A stretch of 19,535 nt of DNA. Source: an uncultured Clostridia bacterium. GTDB lineage: Bacteria > Bacillota > Clostridia > Christensenellales > Aristaeellaceae. Under the pieces are notes generated by a model that was not told where the DNA came from, did not search any database, and was given only the letters and a program-made list of their open reading frames with translations. Both the position numbers and the translations under genes were made by a program. Shown one piece after another: positions 7,270-15,079 of the stretch. Position 1 is the first letter of the stretch, and each line of letters starts with the position of its first letter. The stretch is taken from assembly GCA_934647165.1 (NCBI GenBank), contig CAKUFA010000043.1:1-19535 (forward strand), given 5' to 3'.

Positions 7270-8040
7270 TCATTCTTTTGTGTTACATAGTTTGGCCACT
7301 TCATACGTTCCCAGCGCACAATAGCCAAGCTTTTCCGCAATGTGCGCGGATGTCGCGTTAGCCGCATCCCATGTAGCAATCAGCCCGCGTGCATGCGCCA
7401 TGAGCAGCAGTTTTGCTGCTGCAAGGGTTGCATATCCCTTGCCTTGCTGATCATCGCGGGTCTGCAGCTGCACTTCGATGCCGCCCGGATAGCTGGTATA
7501 GGAGCTTGCACCTGCAACCGCTTCCCCGTGAAGCATAAGCAGCACGCCAAGGCCGCGTTGCGCATAGGCTTCATCCTCATACAGTCTCACAAAATCCCGG
7601 CTCCATTCCTCCGTCCGGCAATGGGCAATCCAGGCACCTTCAATAGGCTGAAAAGCTCCCTCCACAGGCATATCCCGCAAAAGTGCGCGCAGATGGTCGT
7701 CTTCCGGCTGCACATGGGAATCAAAGGCATAGCGACGCACCACCTGATATTCCCCCAGCCGGGCCAGCACCTGCCGCCACGCGCCGGGGGCATAAATCAG
7801 GTAATCCTCCCAGGAACCAGTCATTGCCATGCGCAGCAGATGTACCGCGCTGTATCCGGGCTCGCCGCCGCAATAGACGAAATCCCCAACCGTGGCAACA
7901 GCACAGCGAGGTTCTTTCGGTCGATCCGCAAGAACGCGCCCCATGCCGGAAAGCGCAGCCTGTACAAGGCTGTTCCCTCCCGGTGCTCCCGCAAAAAGGG
8001 AAGCCGTTCGCAGATCCGTGGCAGGAAAAGCAGCCTGCAT
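7270..8040 (-). CDS. GNAT acetyltransferase, PF12746-like (ZmaR-related)
   Basis: This 256-residue protein looks like the long GNAT proteins of Bacillota grouped with the zwittermicin-resistance acetyltransferase. An N-terminal part holds DFVYCGGEPG (53-62). The C-terminal GNAT fold has GASSYTSYPGGIEVQLQT (178-194), the acetyl-CoA loop QQGKGYATLAAAKLLL (198-213), and TWDAANATSAHIAEKLGY (223-240). Substrate is unknown; in this group the targets are small amines or antibiotics. The ATG at 8040 begins one base after the dnaX stop, and its AGGAGG lies inside the end of dnaX, so translation is coupled. It is the last gene of the ppk-dnaX operon. Confidence 0.85.
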   Translation of the reverse strand: MQAAFPATDLRTASLFAGAPGGNSLVQAALSGMGRVLADRPKEPRCAVATVGDFVYCGGEPGYSAVHLLRMAMTGSWEDYLIYAPGAWRQVLARLGEYQVVRRYAFDSHVQPEDDHLRALLRDMPVEGAFQPIEGAWIAHCRTEEWSRDFVRLYEDEAYAQRGLGVLLMLHGEAVAGASSYTSYPGGIEVQLQTRDDQQGKGYATLAAAKLLLMAHARGLIATWDAANATSAHIAEKLGYCALGTYEVAKLCNTKE

Positions 8041-8041
8041 A

Positions 8042-9682
8042 TCACTTCGCCTCCTGTTGTACAGAAACGTTCTGTGCACCGAAGGATTCCTGCAATTGAC
8101 TGATGAACGCCTGCTCCTCCTGCGAATCGTCCGCCTGTTCAGCCTTGCCGGCAGCATGCGCCTCAAAGGTACTGGGAACACCCGCAGCCTGGGTCAGGGC
8201 GGCGGCAATAGCGCTGCGTGTGGATTCCTTCATCAGGATAGCGATGAACACCTCCATTTGAGGGCTGGCTTCCCAGCGGTAGCAGGCACCGTCGCACCCG
8301 ATAAAATGCCCGTTTGCCTGAGCTGACAGCATGCTGTACGCGCCTGTGTTGGTGCGCTTGAGGATATTCAGCGCCTCGCGCCATGCATCCTGCGGGCTGC
8401 GTCCTGTTGGCGTAAGAGTGGCAGGTGCTGTGTTTTCCGGTTTGGGTTGAGCCTTAGGTGCCGCAGGCGCTTCGCTGCCTTCTTTTTTGGGTGCGGATAC
8501 CGTGAACGCACCGCTTTGCAGCTTTTCCGTCAGATTCTGTACCTGTCTTTCCAATTCGGTGATGCGGTCATTCAACGCGGATGCGTCCGTATCCTCCGTG
8601 CGCAGGCATGCCTTCAAAGCAGCGTTTTCCAGCGCTATGCGCGGCGATGACGCCCACCGAAGATCCGTTTCCACCGCCATGAACAATTCCAGCATCTTCA
8701 TCAGCCGCGTCTGGCTCATTCCCTCCGCCTGGCCGATATATTCCTCAGCATCCTCCTGTGTCAGTTCCAGCAGGGATGCAAGATCATCCGGACAGCAGTG
8801 CGCTATCAGAAGTGCACGCAGATGCTGGCTCACATCCTTGGCAAAAACAATGGGTTCGCGTCCGGCGCGCATCAATTCATCAATCAGTTTCATGAGGGTT
8901 GATGCATCCCCATCCCGCAACGCATCGACAAAATGGAACAAAAAGGAGCGATCCGCCGTACCCAGCACCGAGCGCACCAGATCCTCCGTCACATTGTTCT
9001 GATAGCCCAGGCACATGTCCAGGATGCTCAATGCATCGCGCATGCCGCCCTCTGCGGCGCGGGCAATCATTTGCAGCGCCTGATCATCAGCTGTGGCCGA
9101 TGCGCCCGCCACCACCTGCCGCAGTCTGTCCGCAATCTGATGCGCAGGAATACGGCCGAAATCAAAACGCTGACAGCGGCTGAGAATGGTGGCCGGCAGC
9201 TTCTGCGGCTCGGTTGTGGCAAGGATGAACACCACATGGGCAGGAGGCTCCTCCAACGTTTTGAGCAGCGCATTAAAAGCCGAGGCGGATAGCATGTGCA
9301 CCTCGTCGATAATATACACCTTATATTTGCCGTGTTGGGGCGGATACTTCACGGTTTCGCGCAAATCGCGGATTTCATCCACGCCGTTGTTGCTTGCCGC
9401 GTCGATTTCCAGCACATCCAGGCTTTCCTCATTTTTCAGGCGCAGGCAGCTTTCGCACTGGCCGCAGGGATTTCCGTGGTCAGGATGCTCGCAATTCACT
9501 GCCCGCGCCATGATTTTGGCTGCGGAAGTTTTACCGGTGCCGCGGCTGCCGCAAAACAGATAGGCATGGGCAATACGGCCGGACGCCACCTGGTTGCGCA
9601 GCGTCGCCACCACTGCCTCCTGCCCTACCATGGCCGAAAAATCCGCCGGCCGCCATTGCCTGTATAGTGCCTGATACGCCAT
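8042..9682 (-). CDS. dnaX: DNA polymerase III subunit gamma/tau
   Basis: This 546-residue clamp-loader ATPase loads the beta clamp and organises the replisome. It shows Walker A GSRGTGKT (45-52), the zinc-binding cysteines C64, C73, C76 and C79, Walker B/DEVH (126-129), sensor 1 ATTEP (155-159) and the arginine-finger SRC (168-170). The C-terminal part from about 360 is a helical segment, an Ala/Pro linker and a tau-like tail. The ATG at 9682 gives the family start MAYQALYRQWRP with a purine-rich GGAAAGGCGG just upstream; a start at 9703 would add seven unrelated residues. Codons 399-400 are AAA AAA followed by G, a possible slippage site. Confidence 0.97.
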   Translation of the reverse strand: MAYQALYRQWRPADFSAMVGQEAVVATLRNQVASGRIAHAYLFCGSRGTGKTSAAKIMARAVNCEHPDHGNPCGQCESCLRLKNEESLDVLEIDAASNNGVDEIRDLRETVKYPPQHGKYKVYIIDEVHMLSASAFNALLKTLEEPPAHVVFILATTEPQKLPATILSRCQRFDFGRIPAHQIADRLRQVVAGASATADDQALQMIARAAEGGMRDALSILDMCLGYQNNVTEDLVRSVLGTADRSFLFHFVDALRDGDASTLMKLIDELMRAGREPIVFAKDVSQHLRALLIAHCCPDDLASLLELTQEDAEEYIGQAEGMSQTRLMKMLELFMAVETDLRWASSPRIALENAALKACLRTEDTDASALNDRITELERQVQNLTEKLQSGAFTVSAPKKEGSEAPAAPKAQPKPENTAPATLTPTGRSPQDAWREALNILKRTNTGAYSMLSAQANGHFIGCDGACYRWEASPQMEVFIAILMKESTRSAIAAALTQAAGVPSTFEAHAAGKAEQADDSQEEQAFISQLQESFGAQNVSVQQEAK

Positions 9683-9717
9683 ATATTTCCGCCTTTCCTG
9701 CACCCAAAGAACACCCT

Positions 9718-10080
9718 TTACCGTGCAGTCGAAAAATCAAGATAATCCAGCATGGCTTGGAGCTTTTTCGCCCCTATGCCGCGCACGCAGAGCAAATCTT
9801 CCGGATAAAAGAACAATCCGTGTGCGGCGCGCTCATCCAATATCTGCTGCGCCAGTGTTTCGCCAATGCCGGGCAGCACCGTCAGTTCATCAGCATCTGC
9901 CGTATTGATGGCCACCATGCCGCCAGTTTGCAGCGGCAGCGGCTGCACGGATGCCGCCGTCAGCCCACGCGGCGCGAATTTTTCCACCGATCGCGGCGCC
10001 GGGCGCGGCAGCGCAAACAGCATCAATGCAAACGAAAGTGCGCAAAAGGCAAGCGCTATCCATCTTCGCACTTTACACAT
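9718..10080 (-). CDS. Short ComEA-like helix-hairpin-helix protein with N-terminal membrane anchor
   Basis: This 120-residue protein has one hydrophobic N-terminal segment (about residues 7-24), a short Pro/Arg-rich linker, then a paired helix-hairpin-helix unit. The unit begins with INTADADELTVLPGIGETLA and ends in VRGIGAKKLQAML. This matches the DNA-binding domain of ComEA, the cell-surface DNA receptor in competence, but the SLBB-like domain found between anchor and HhH in longer Bacillota ComEA is absent. The ATG at 10080 follows GGAGGAG by 7 nt and overlaps the end of cysE by 8 nt (ATGTGTAA), indicating coupled translation. An upstream in-frame start at 10098 is less likely. ComEB and ComEC are not in the window, so a competence role is inferred. 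Confidence 0.82.
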   Translation of the reverse strand: MCKVRRWIALAFCALSFALMLFALPRPAPRSVEKFAPRGLTAASVQPLPLQTGGMVAINTADADELTVLPGIGETLAQQILDERAAHGLFFYPEDLLCVRGIGAKKLQAMLDYLDFSTAR

Positions 10081-10795
10081 GCCCACGCTCCTCCGCATCC
10101 TGCTCCAGGTCGCGCTTCACGGTGCACACACCGTTGCAGCCGTCGCACCCCATCTCCTGCGCGCGGCGTGTGAGGCATTCTTCCAGATGGTGCAGCCGTT
10201 CATACATAGCCTGCATCTTTTCCTGCATGGGATCAGGCAAATTCACCTGATCCAGGTCGATTTCACCGTTGGAAGCCGGTTTCTTTTTCTGCACAATGCG
10301 GCCCGGGTTGCCGACCACGGTGCAGTTTGGCGGAACGTCCTTGAGCACAATGCTGCCCGCGCCCACCTTGCAGTTGTCGCCAATGGTGATGGGACCCAGC
10401 ACTTTTGCGCCCGCGCCAATCGTCACTCCGTTGCCGATTGTCGGATGCCGCTTGCCCGTTTCCTTGCCTGTGCCGCCCAGTGTAACGCCCTGATAAATCG
10501 TCACATTATCGCCGATCACCGTTGTTTCGCCAATCACCACACCGTCGCCGTGGTCAATAAACAGCCCCTGCCCGATCACTGCACCCGGATGAATTTCAAT
10601 GCCTGTTTTATGTCTCGCCCGCTGGCTGATAATGCGCGCCCACACCACATGACCCTTTTCATAGGCCCGGTGTGCGCGCCGATGGGCACGGATAGCCCGA
10701 AGGCCCGGATAGCACAGCAGCACCTCCAGGCGAGATTTAGCTGCCGGGTCGCGTGCAAGCACGGCCTCCATGTCAGCCTTAAGTTGATGAAACAT
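10073..10795 (-). CDS. cysE: Serine O-acetyltransferase (EpsC/CysE)
   Basis: This 240-residue enzyme acetylates L-serine with acetyl-CoA, the first step of cysteine synthesis. The N-terminal helical domain includes DPAAKSRLEVLLCYPGLRA (16-34). The left-handed beta-helix of hexapeptide repeats spans about 62-165, with the catalytic DHGDGVVIGE at 81-90 and GKRHPTIG at 114-121. The C-terminus is extended past the usual NPGRIV by about 70 residues, with a helical stretch and a cysteine cluster C217, C220, C224 (CDGCNGVC). The ATG at 10795 starts the family sequence MFHQLKADM but has no adjacent ribosome site; a strong AGGAGAGGAGG lies 30-40 nt upstream, before a seven-codon ORF and a hairpin. Confidence 0.95.
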   Translation of the reverse strand: MFHQLKADMEAVLARDPAAKSRLEVLLCYPGLRAIRAHRRAHRAYEKGHVVWARIISQRARHKTGIEIHPGAVIGQGLFIDHGDGVVIGETTVIGDNVTIYQGVTLGGTGKETGKRHPTIGNGVTIGAGAKVLGPITIGDNCKVGAGSIVLKDVPPNCTVVGNPGRIVQKKKPASNGEIDLDQVNLPDPMQEKMQAMYERLHHLEECLTRRAQEMGCDGCNGVCTVKRDLEQDAEERGHV

Positions 10796-10802
10796 ACAAT
10801 GG

Positions 10803-10826
10803 TCAGGGGCGCTTAATCCGCCCCAT
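10803..10826 (-). other. Seven-codon upstream ORF with overlapping hairpin ahead of cysE
   Basis: An ATG at 10826 follows AGGAG by 6 nt and encodes MGRIKRP before a stop at 10803-10805, 7 nt short of the cysE ATG. The same bases form a 6-bp GGGGCG/CGCCCC hairpin (10806-10811 with 10819-10824, loop 7 nt). cysE lacks its own ribosome site, so either the mini-ORF feeds ribosomes to cysE or the hairpin brings the upstream site near the start. This is inferred from layout only. Confidence 0.4.
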
Positions 10827-10848
10827 CCTCCTCTCCTGAAGGCGGCGT

Positions 10849-12894
10849 TTATAGGTTGCTTCCGTCCTTCATGCCATAAGGAATGAGCTTCTCCTGTGAA
10901 TTGATGCGCCCGGCATTTGCTTCATCCCGCCTTGGCGTCCATGTGGTTTTATCCAGCAGCCACGCCTTGGCCGTATCCTGTTGCTGAAGGCGCAGGATAT
11001 CCATCACGTTCCGGCGCACATCGGGATCAAGCACCGGGAACATGAGCTCTATCCGTCGATCCAGATTGCGCGGCATCCAGTCGGCGCTGGACAGATACGT
11101 TTCACTTTCTCCGGCATTGTGAAAATGGAAAATGCGCGCATGCTCCAGAAACCTTCCCACAATAGAACGCACGGTGATATTGTCTGACAATCCCGAAATT
11201 CCAGGTTGCAGGCAGCAAATGCCGCGCACTGTGAGGTCAATTTCCACACCAGCCTGGCTGGCTTCATACAATGCGGCAATGACCTCAGGATCCACCAGCG
11301 CGTTCATTTTGGCTTCAATGCGGCCGTGGCGGCCGGCGCGGGCATGCTCGGTTTCGCGGCGTATAAGGCGTAAAAGCTCCGGCCGCAGTTCCCTCGGCGC
11401 AGCCACCAGCAGCCGAAGCCCCGGCGTTTCACTGTACCCTGTGACCATATTGAAAAAGTTGCCCGCATCCTCGCCGATATCGTCCCGGGCAGTCAAAATA
11501 CCCATATCCGTATAAAGCCGGGCGGTTACATCATTGTAGTTGCCCGTGCCCAAATGCGTGTAGCGGCGAATATGCCCTTCCTCTCTGCGGATAACAAGGG
11601 TTATCTTACTATGGGTCTTTAACCCCGGCAGGCCATACACCACATGGCATCCGGCTTTCTCCAGTTCATGTCCCCAGTGGATGTTGTTTTCCTCATCAAA
11701 GCGTGCCTTAACCTCCAGCAGCACGGTGACCTGCTTGCCGCGATCTGCCGCTTCCGCCAGCGCAGCCACAATGGGTGAGTGGCCGGAAACGCGATACAGC
11801 GTCTGCTTGATAGCCAGCACCTGATCGTCCCTTGCCGCATCGTGCACAAAGCGCACCACCGGATCAAAGGAGTCGTAGGGATGGTAAAGGAAGCGATCCT
11901 TCCTGCGAATTGCAGCAAACAGGTCGCCCTCGGCAAGCTCCGGGTCAATATGGGCAGAGAACGCCGGAAAACGTTGGTCTGCAAAGCCCGGGAGCGCAGA
12001 CAGCTGCTTCATGAAAAAGTCCAGATTCAGCGGTCCGTCCACCTGAAAGAGTTTTTCATCATCCACATTCAGCGCTTTTTTCAGAATGTCCAGCAGCCGT
12101 TTATCCATATCCGGATTGCATTCAAGGCGCACCACTGCTCCCCATTTGCGCTTTTTGAGGCTCTTTTTGATCTCCTGCAAAAGGTCGGCCGCTTCATCCT
12201 CATCATATGTCAAATCAGCATTGCGGGTGACTCGATACGGCTGGCAGACCAACACCTGGCGGCCGGGAAACAGGCGGGCAATTTGCATAGCGATCACCTG
12301 CTCCAGCAAAAGGAAGAGCTTTTCCCCTGTCTGGCTCGGCAGCCAAATAACACGAGGCAATACGCCCGGAACCTGCACGGTAGCAAAATCATTCTTCTTT
12401 CCGCCCTTGCCCGCCAGCAGCACCGCCAGATTCAGCGATTTAGAAAGCAGCAGCGGAAAGTGATGGCTCGCATCCACCGCCATGGGTGTTAAAACAGGGT
12501 AAACCTCCCGGCTGAAATAATCCTCAAGGAAAATCGTCTGTTCACGTGTCAGGCCGGACAAATCCGCCATGCGCACACCACAGCGGGCAAGTGCAGGCAG
12601 CACCTGTTCGTTCATGACCGCATACTGGGTTTTCACCTGTTCACGAATGCGCAGGGTCAGCGCGTGCAGCTGCTCATGCGGTTTCATGCCGGACGGATCT
12701 TTTCCTTTTGCGCCGGACTGCACCAAATCCCGCAGCGATCCTACGCGAATCATAAAAAACTCATCCAAATTGGAAGACACAATGGAAAGGAACTTCATTT
12801 GCTCAAACACTGGATTATCCGGATTATTCGCCTCCATCAGCACACGGTTATTGAAAGCAAGCCAGCTCAGTTCTCGATTGGTGTAATGCTCCAT
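10849..12894 (-). CDS. ppk: Polyphosphate kinase 1
   Basis: This 681-residue enzyme reversibly makes inorganic polyphosphate from ATP. The N-terminal domain starts with the typical NRELSWLAFNNRVL, followed by FLSIVSSNLDEFFMIRVG. The head domain and two phospholipase-D-like catalytic domains follow, with LKTHSKITLVIR holding the phospho-acceptor His428, then HLGTGNYND. RSIVGRFLEHARIFHF and SSADWMPRNLDRRIELMFPV are in the C-terminal domain. Length is normal for PPK1. The ATG at 12894 follows GAGAGGAGA. It is the first gene of a probable five-gene operon (ppk, cysE, comEA-like, dnaX, GNAT) with a strong promoter 46 nt upstream. No exopolyphosphatase is nearby. Confidence 0.97.
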   Translation of the reverse strand: MEHYTNRELSWLAFNNRVLMEANNPDNPVFEQMKFLSIVSSNLDEFFMIRVGSLRDLVQSGAKGKDPSGMKPHEQLHALTLRIREQVKTQYAVMNEQVLPALARCGVRMADLSGLTREQTIFLEDYFSREVYPVLTPMAVDASHHFPLLLSKSLNLAVLLAGKGGKKNDFATVQVPGVLPRVIWLPSQTGEKLFLLLEQVIAMQIARLFPGRQVLVCQPYRVTRNADLTYDEDEAADLLQEIKKSLKKRKWGAVVRLECNPDMDKRLLDILKKALNVDDEKLFQVDGPLNLDFFMKQLSALPGFADQRFPAFSAHIDPELAEGDLFAAIRRKDRFLYHPYDSFDPVVRFVHDAARDDQVLAIKQTLYRVSGHSPIVAALAEAADRGKQVTVLLEVKARFDEENNIHWGHELEKAGCHVVYGLPGLKTHSKITLVIRREEGHIRRYTHLGTGNYNDVTARLYTDMGILTARDDIGEDAGNFFNMVTGYSETPGLRLLVAAPRELRPELLRLIRRETEHARAGRHGRIEAKMNALVDPEVIAALYEASQAGVEIDLTVRGICCLQPGISGLSDNITVRSIVGRFLEHARIFHFHNAGESETYLSSADWMPRNLDRRIELMFPVLDPDVRRNVMDILRLQQQDTAKAWLLDKTTWTPRRDEANAGRINSQEKLIPYGMKDGSNL

Positions 12895-12939
12895 TCCCTG
12901 TCTCTCCTCTCTCCCAGGGCATACCCTCGCTTATCCGGA

Positions 12940-12968
12940 ATTATAGCAAATCAGCGCCGGGAAATCAA
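12940..12968 (-). promoter_or_regulatory. Sigma-A promoter for the ppk operon
   Basis: On the minus strand TTGATT (12963-12968) and TATAAT (12940-12945) are 17 nt apart. A palindrome-like TTGCC-AA-GGCAA (12986-12997) lies about 20 bp upstream of the -35 box, between the divergent promoters. This is the only clear promoter seen for the run of genes down to 7270. Confidence 0.88.
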
Positions 12969-13035
12969 CGACAAACCGCATCCTATTGCCAAGGCAAAGC
13001 GATGCCTGCCCTATACATGTTTCATTGGCTCGCGC

Positions 13036-13064
13036 TTGACATGATGGCCAAAAAAGCGGATAAT
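13036..13064 (+). promoter_or_regulatory. Sigma-A promoter for the GNAT-tldD-tldE-cadC operon
   Basis: TTGACA (13036-13041) and GATAAT (13059-13064) are 17 nt apart on the plus strand, about 65 nt before the GNAT start. The transcribed leader opens with a perfect 7-bp inverted repeat, GGAAGGC and GCCTTCC (13080-13086 with 13098-13104), just before the ribosome site at about 13116-13120. Confidence 0.88.
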
Positions 13065-13127
13065 AAAACTGGAACGCACGGAAGGCTCCTGTATTGCGCC
13101 TTCCCTGTGAGAAACGGAGGTGAGCGC

Positions 13128-13652
13128 ATGGCAGTGTTTCGCGTGGCCACCGCACCGGATGCCGGACTGATCAGCCATATTTTTGCTACCAGCTGGCGCA
13201 AAGCCTACCGCGGGGTTATCGCAAAGGACTATCTGGAACGGTTGCCGGATGAATACTGGGTGCCTTCCGTAAGCGCATGGCTTGCCGGCGGGCGACTCTC
13301 CGGTGTGCTGATTTATGACGGCAAACATCCGGCAGGCTGCTGTATTTTCGGGCGCGGCCGGGATGCAGACCATGATGACTGGGGCGAAATCGTTTCTCTA
13401 TACATGCTGCCCGAGTATATGCGCAAGGGACTAGGCAGCGAGCTACTTGCAGAATGCCTGCGGCAGATGCGGGAGGACGGTTATCACCGCTTTTACCTGT
13501 GGGCCATCGAAGGGAACCGGGCAGGCGAAAGCTTCTACACCCGGCACGGCTTCCACCCGACAGGCGATCACGTGGATTATTTCATCGGCGGTGAAAGCGT
13601 GCGCGACCGGCGATACGTGCTGGTTGAAAGTACGGACAAAGCCGAGAGATAA
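13128..13652 (+). CDS. GNAT family N-acetyltransferase
   Basis: This 174-residue protein has a single GNAT domain covering its length. The N-terminus FRVATAPDAGLISHIFATSWRKAYRG is of the type seen in Bacillota GNAT proteins. The acetyl-CoA motif A is IVSLYMLPEYMRKGLGSELL (about 88-107), followed by FYLWAIEGNRAGESFYTRHGF (about 123-143). The ATG at 13128 follows CGGAGG at 7 nt; the open frame continues upstream to 13002 but through the promoter, so earlier starts are ruled out. It leads an operon with tldD 28 nt downstream. Substrate is unknown. Confidence 0.88.
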   Translation: MAVFRVATAPDAGLISHIFATSWRKAYRGVIAKDYLERLPDEYWVPSVSAWLAGGRLSGVLIYDGKHPAGCCIFGRGRDADHDDWGEIVSLYMLPEYMRKGLGSELLAECLRQMREDGYHRFYLWAIEGNRAGESFYTRHGFHPTGDHVDYFIGGESVRDRRYVLVESTDKAER

Positions 13653-13680
13653 AAAGAACATTGTGAAAGGATTGAAGGAC

Positions 13681-15066
13681 ATGCTGGATCAAAACATTGC
13701 CAGCGAAGTGCTTGCCCGCGCAGTGCAAACTGGGGGCGACTTTGCGGAAATTTTTGTAGAAGATCGGATCAATCACTCTCTGGAGCTGCGCTCCAGCGCG
13801 TTGGAAACGGTAAACTCCTCCCGCCTGCACGGTGCGGGCGTGCGTGTGTTTAACGGCACACAAGCCATTTACGTTTACACCAACGACGTGAGCCGTGAAG
13901 GGCTGATGCACTGCGCCGAGCAGGCAGCGGCTGCCATTCGCTGCGGCAAGGGCACAAAGCCGGTAGGGTTCTCCCACTGGAGCGCCGCTCGCCCGGAAGA
14001 AATCCGCCTGCTGCCAACGGAGGTAAAGGCCGCGCAGAAGGCTGAAAAGCTGCGTGCCGCCGATGCTGCCGCCCGCAAAGTGTCTCCCGAAATTGTGCAG
14101 GTGATGGGGCGCTACATTGACAGCGTGCAGGATGTGCTGATTGCCAACACAGAAGGCACCTTCGTGACCGACCGGCGCGTCTACACCCGTCTGGTGGTAC
14201 ACGCAGTGGCCAGCAACGGTTCCGAAAATCAGAGCGGATATGACGGACCGGGCGCCATGATGGGTTTTGAATTATTTGACAACCGGGTGGATCCTGAAAA
14301 CAGCGCGCGCATCGCCGCCCAATCGGCGCTGACCATGCTGCACGCCCCCGTCTGCCCTGCCGGCGTGATGCCTGTGTGCATTGACAACGGCTTTGGCGGC
14401 GTGATTTTCCACGAGGCGTGCGGCCATGCGCTGGAAGCCACCAGCGTAGCCTTCGGCACAAGCGTATTTTCCGGTAAGCTGGGTCAGCAGATCGCTTCCC
14501 CGCTGGTGACAGCACTGGATGACGGTACCCTGACCAACGAATGGGGCAGCCTGCACGTGGACGATGAGGGCATGCCCACCACGCGCCTTGTGCTGATTAA
14601 GGACGGCATCCTCACCAACTACATGATCGACAAGCTGGGCGGCCGCCGCATGAACATGGCGCCTACGGGCTCCGGCCGTCGGCAGAGCTACGCCTTTGCC
14701 CCCACTTCCCGCATGCGCAACACCTACATTGCCGCCGGCAATGATAACGAGGAAGAAATGATCGCCTCCATGGGCGATGGCCTGTATGCCCGCAAGATGG
14801 GCGGCGGCTCGGTAAATCCCGCAACGGGTGAATTCAACTTTGCCGTCAGCGAAGGCTATCTGGTCAAGGACGGCAAAATCGCGCATCCCGTGCGCGGCGC
14901 GTCCCTGATTGGCCGGGGTGATGAGGTGCTCATGCACATCGACCGTGTCGGCAAGAACATGACCATGGGTCAGGGCATGTGCGGCAGCCTGTCCGGCAGT
15001 GTGCCCACCAACGTAGGCGAACCGATGATCCGCGTCAGCAGCATGACCGTGGGCGGCAGCAAGTGA
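13681..15066 (+). CDS. tldD: Metalloprotease TldD
   Basis: This 461-residue protein is the catalytic half of the TldD/TldE protease, which degrades unfolded peptides and, in some hosts, trims leader peptides of modified natural products. The zinc motif HExxxH is visible as FHEACGHALE, with His244, Glu245 and His249. GAGVRVFNG lies in the N-terminal domain, and YMIDKLGGRRMNMAPTGSGR, GGGSVNPATGEFNFAVSEGY and GMCGSLSGSVPTNVGEPMIRVSSMTVGG are family landmarks. The ATG at 13681 follows AAAGG at about 10 nt; an in-frame GTG at 13663 is possible but has a weaker site. tldE follows at 13 nt. No precursor peptide gene is visible nearby. Confidence 0.96.
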   Translation: MLDQNIASEVLARAVQTGGDFAEIFVEDRINHSLELRSSALETVNSSRLHGAGVRVFNGTQAIYVYTNDVSREGLMHCAEQAAAAIRCGKGTKPVGFSHWSAARPEEIRLLPTEVKAAQKAEKLRAADAAARKVSPEIVQVMGRYIDSVQDVLIANTEGTFVTDRRVYTRLVVHAVASNGSENQSGYDGPGAMMGFELFDNRVDPENSARIAAQSALTMLHAPVCPAGVMPVCIDNGFGGVIFHEACGHALEATSVAFGTSVFSGKLGQQIASPLVTALDDGTLTNEWGSLHVDDEGMPTTRLVLIKDGILTNYMIDKLGGRRMNMAPTGSGRRQSYAFAPTSRMRNTYIAAGNDNEEEMIASMGDGLYARKMGGGSVNPATGEFNFAVSEGYLVKDGKIAHPVRGASLIGRGDEVLMHIDRVGKNMTMGQGMCGSLSGSVPTNVGEPMIRVSSMTVGGSK

Positions 15067-15079
15067 GGAGGATGCAGCA

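Noticed and set aside
10796..10848. T-box or SAM riboswitch before cysE
   Set aside because: The gap after ppk is only 53 nt, too short for either, and contains no T-box sequence.
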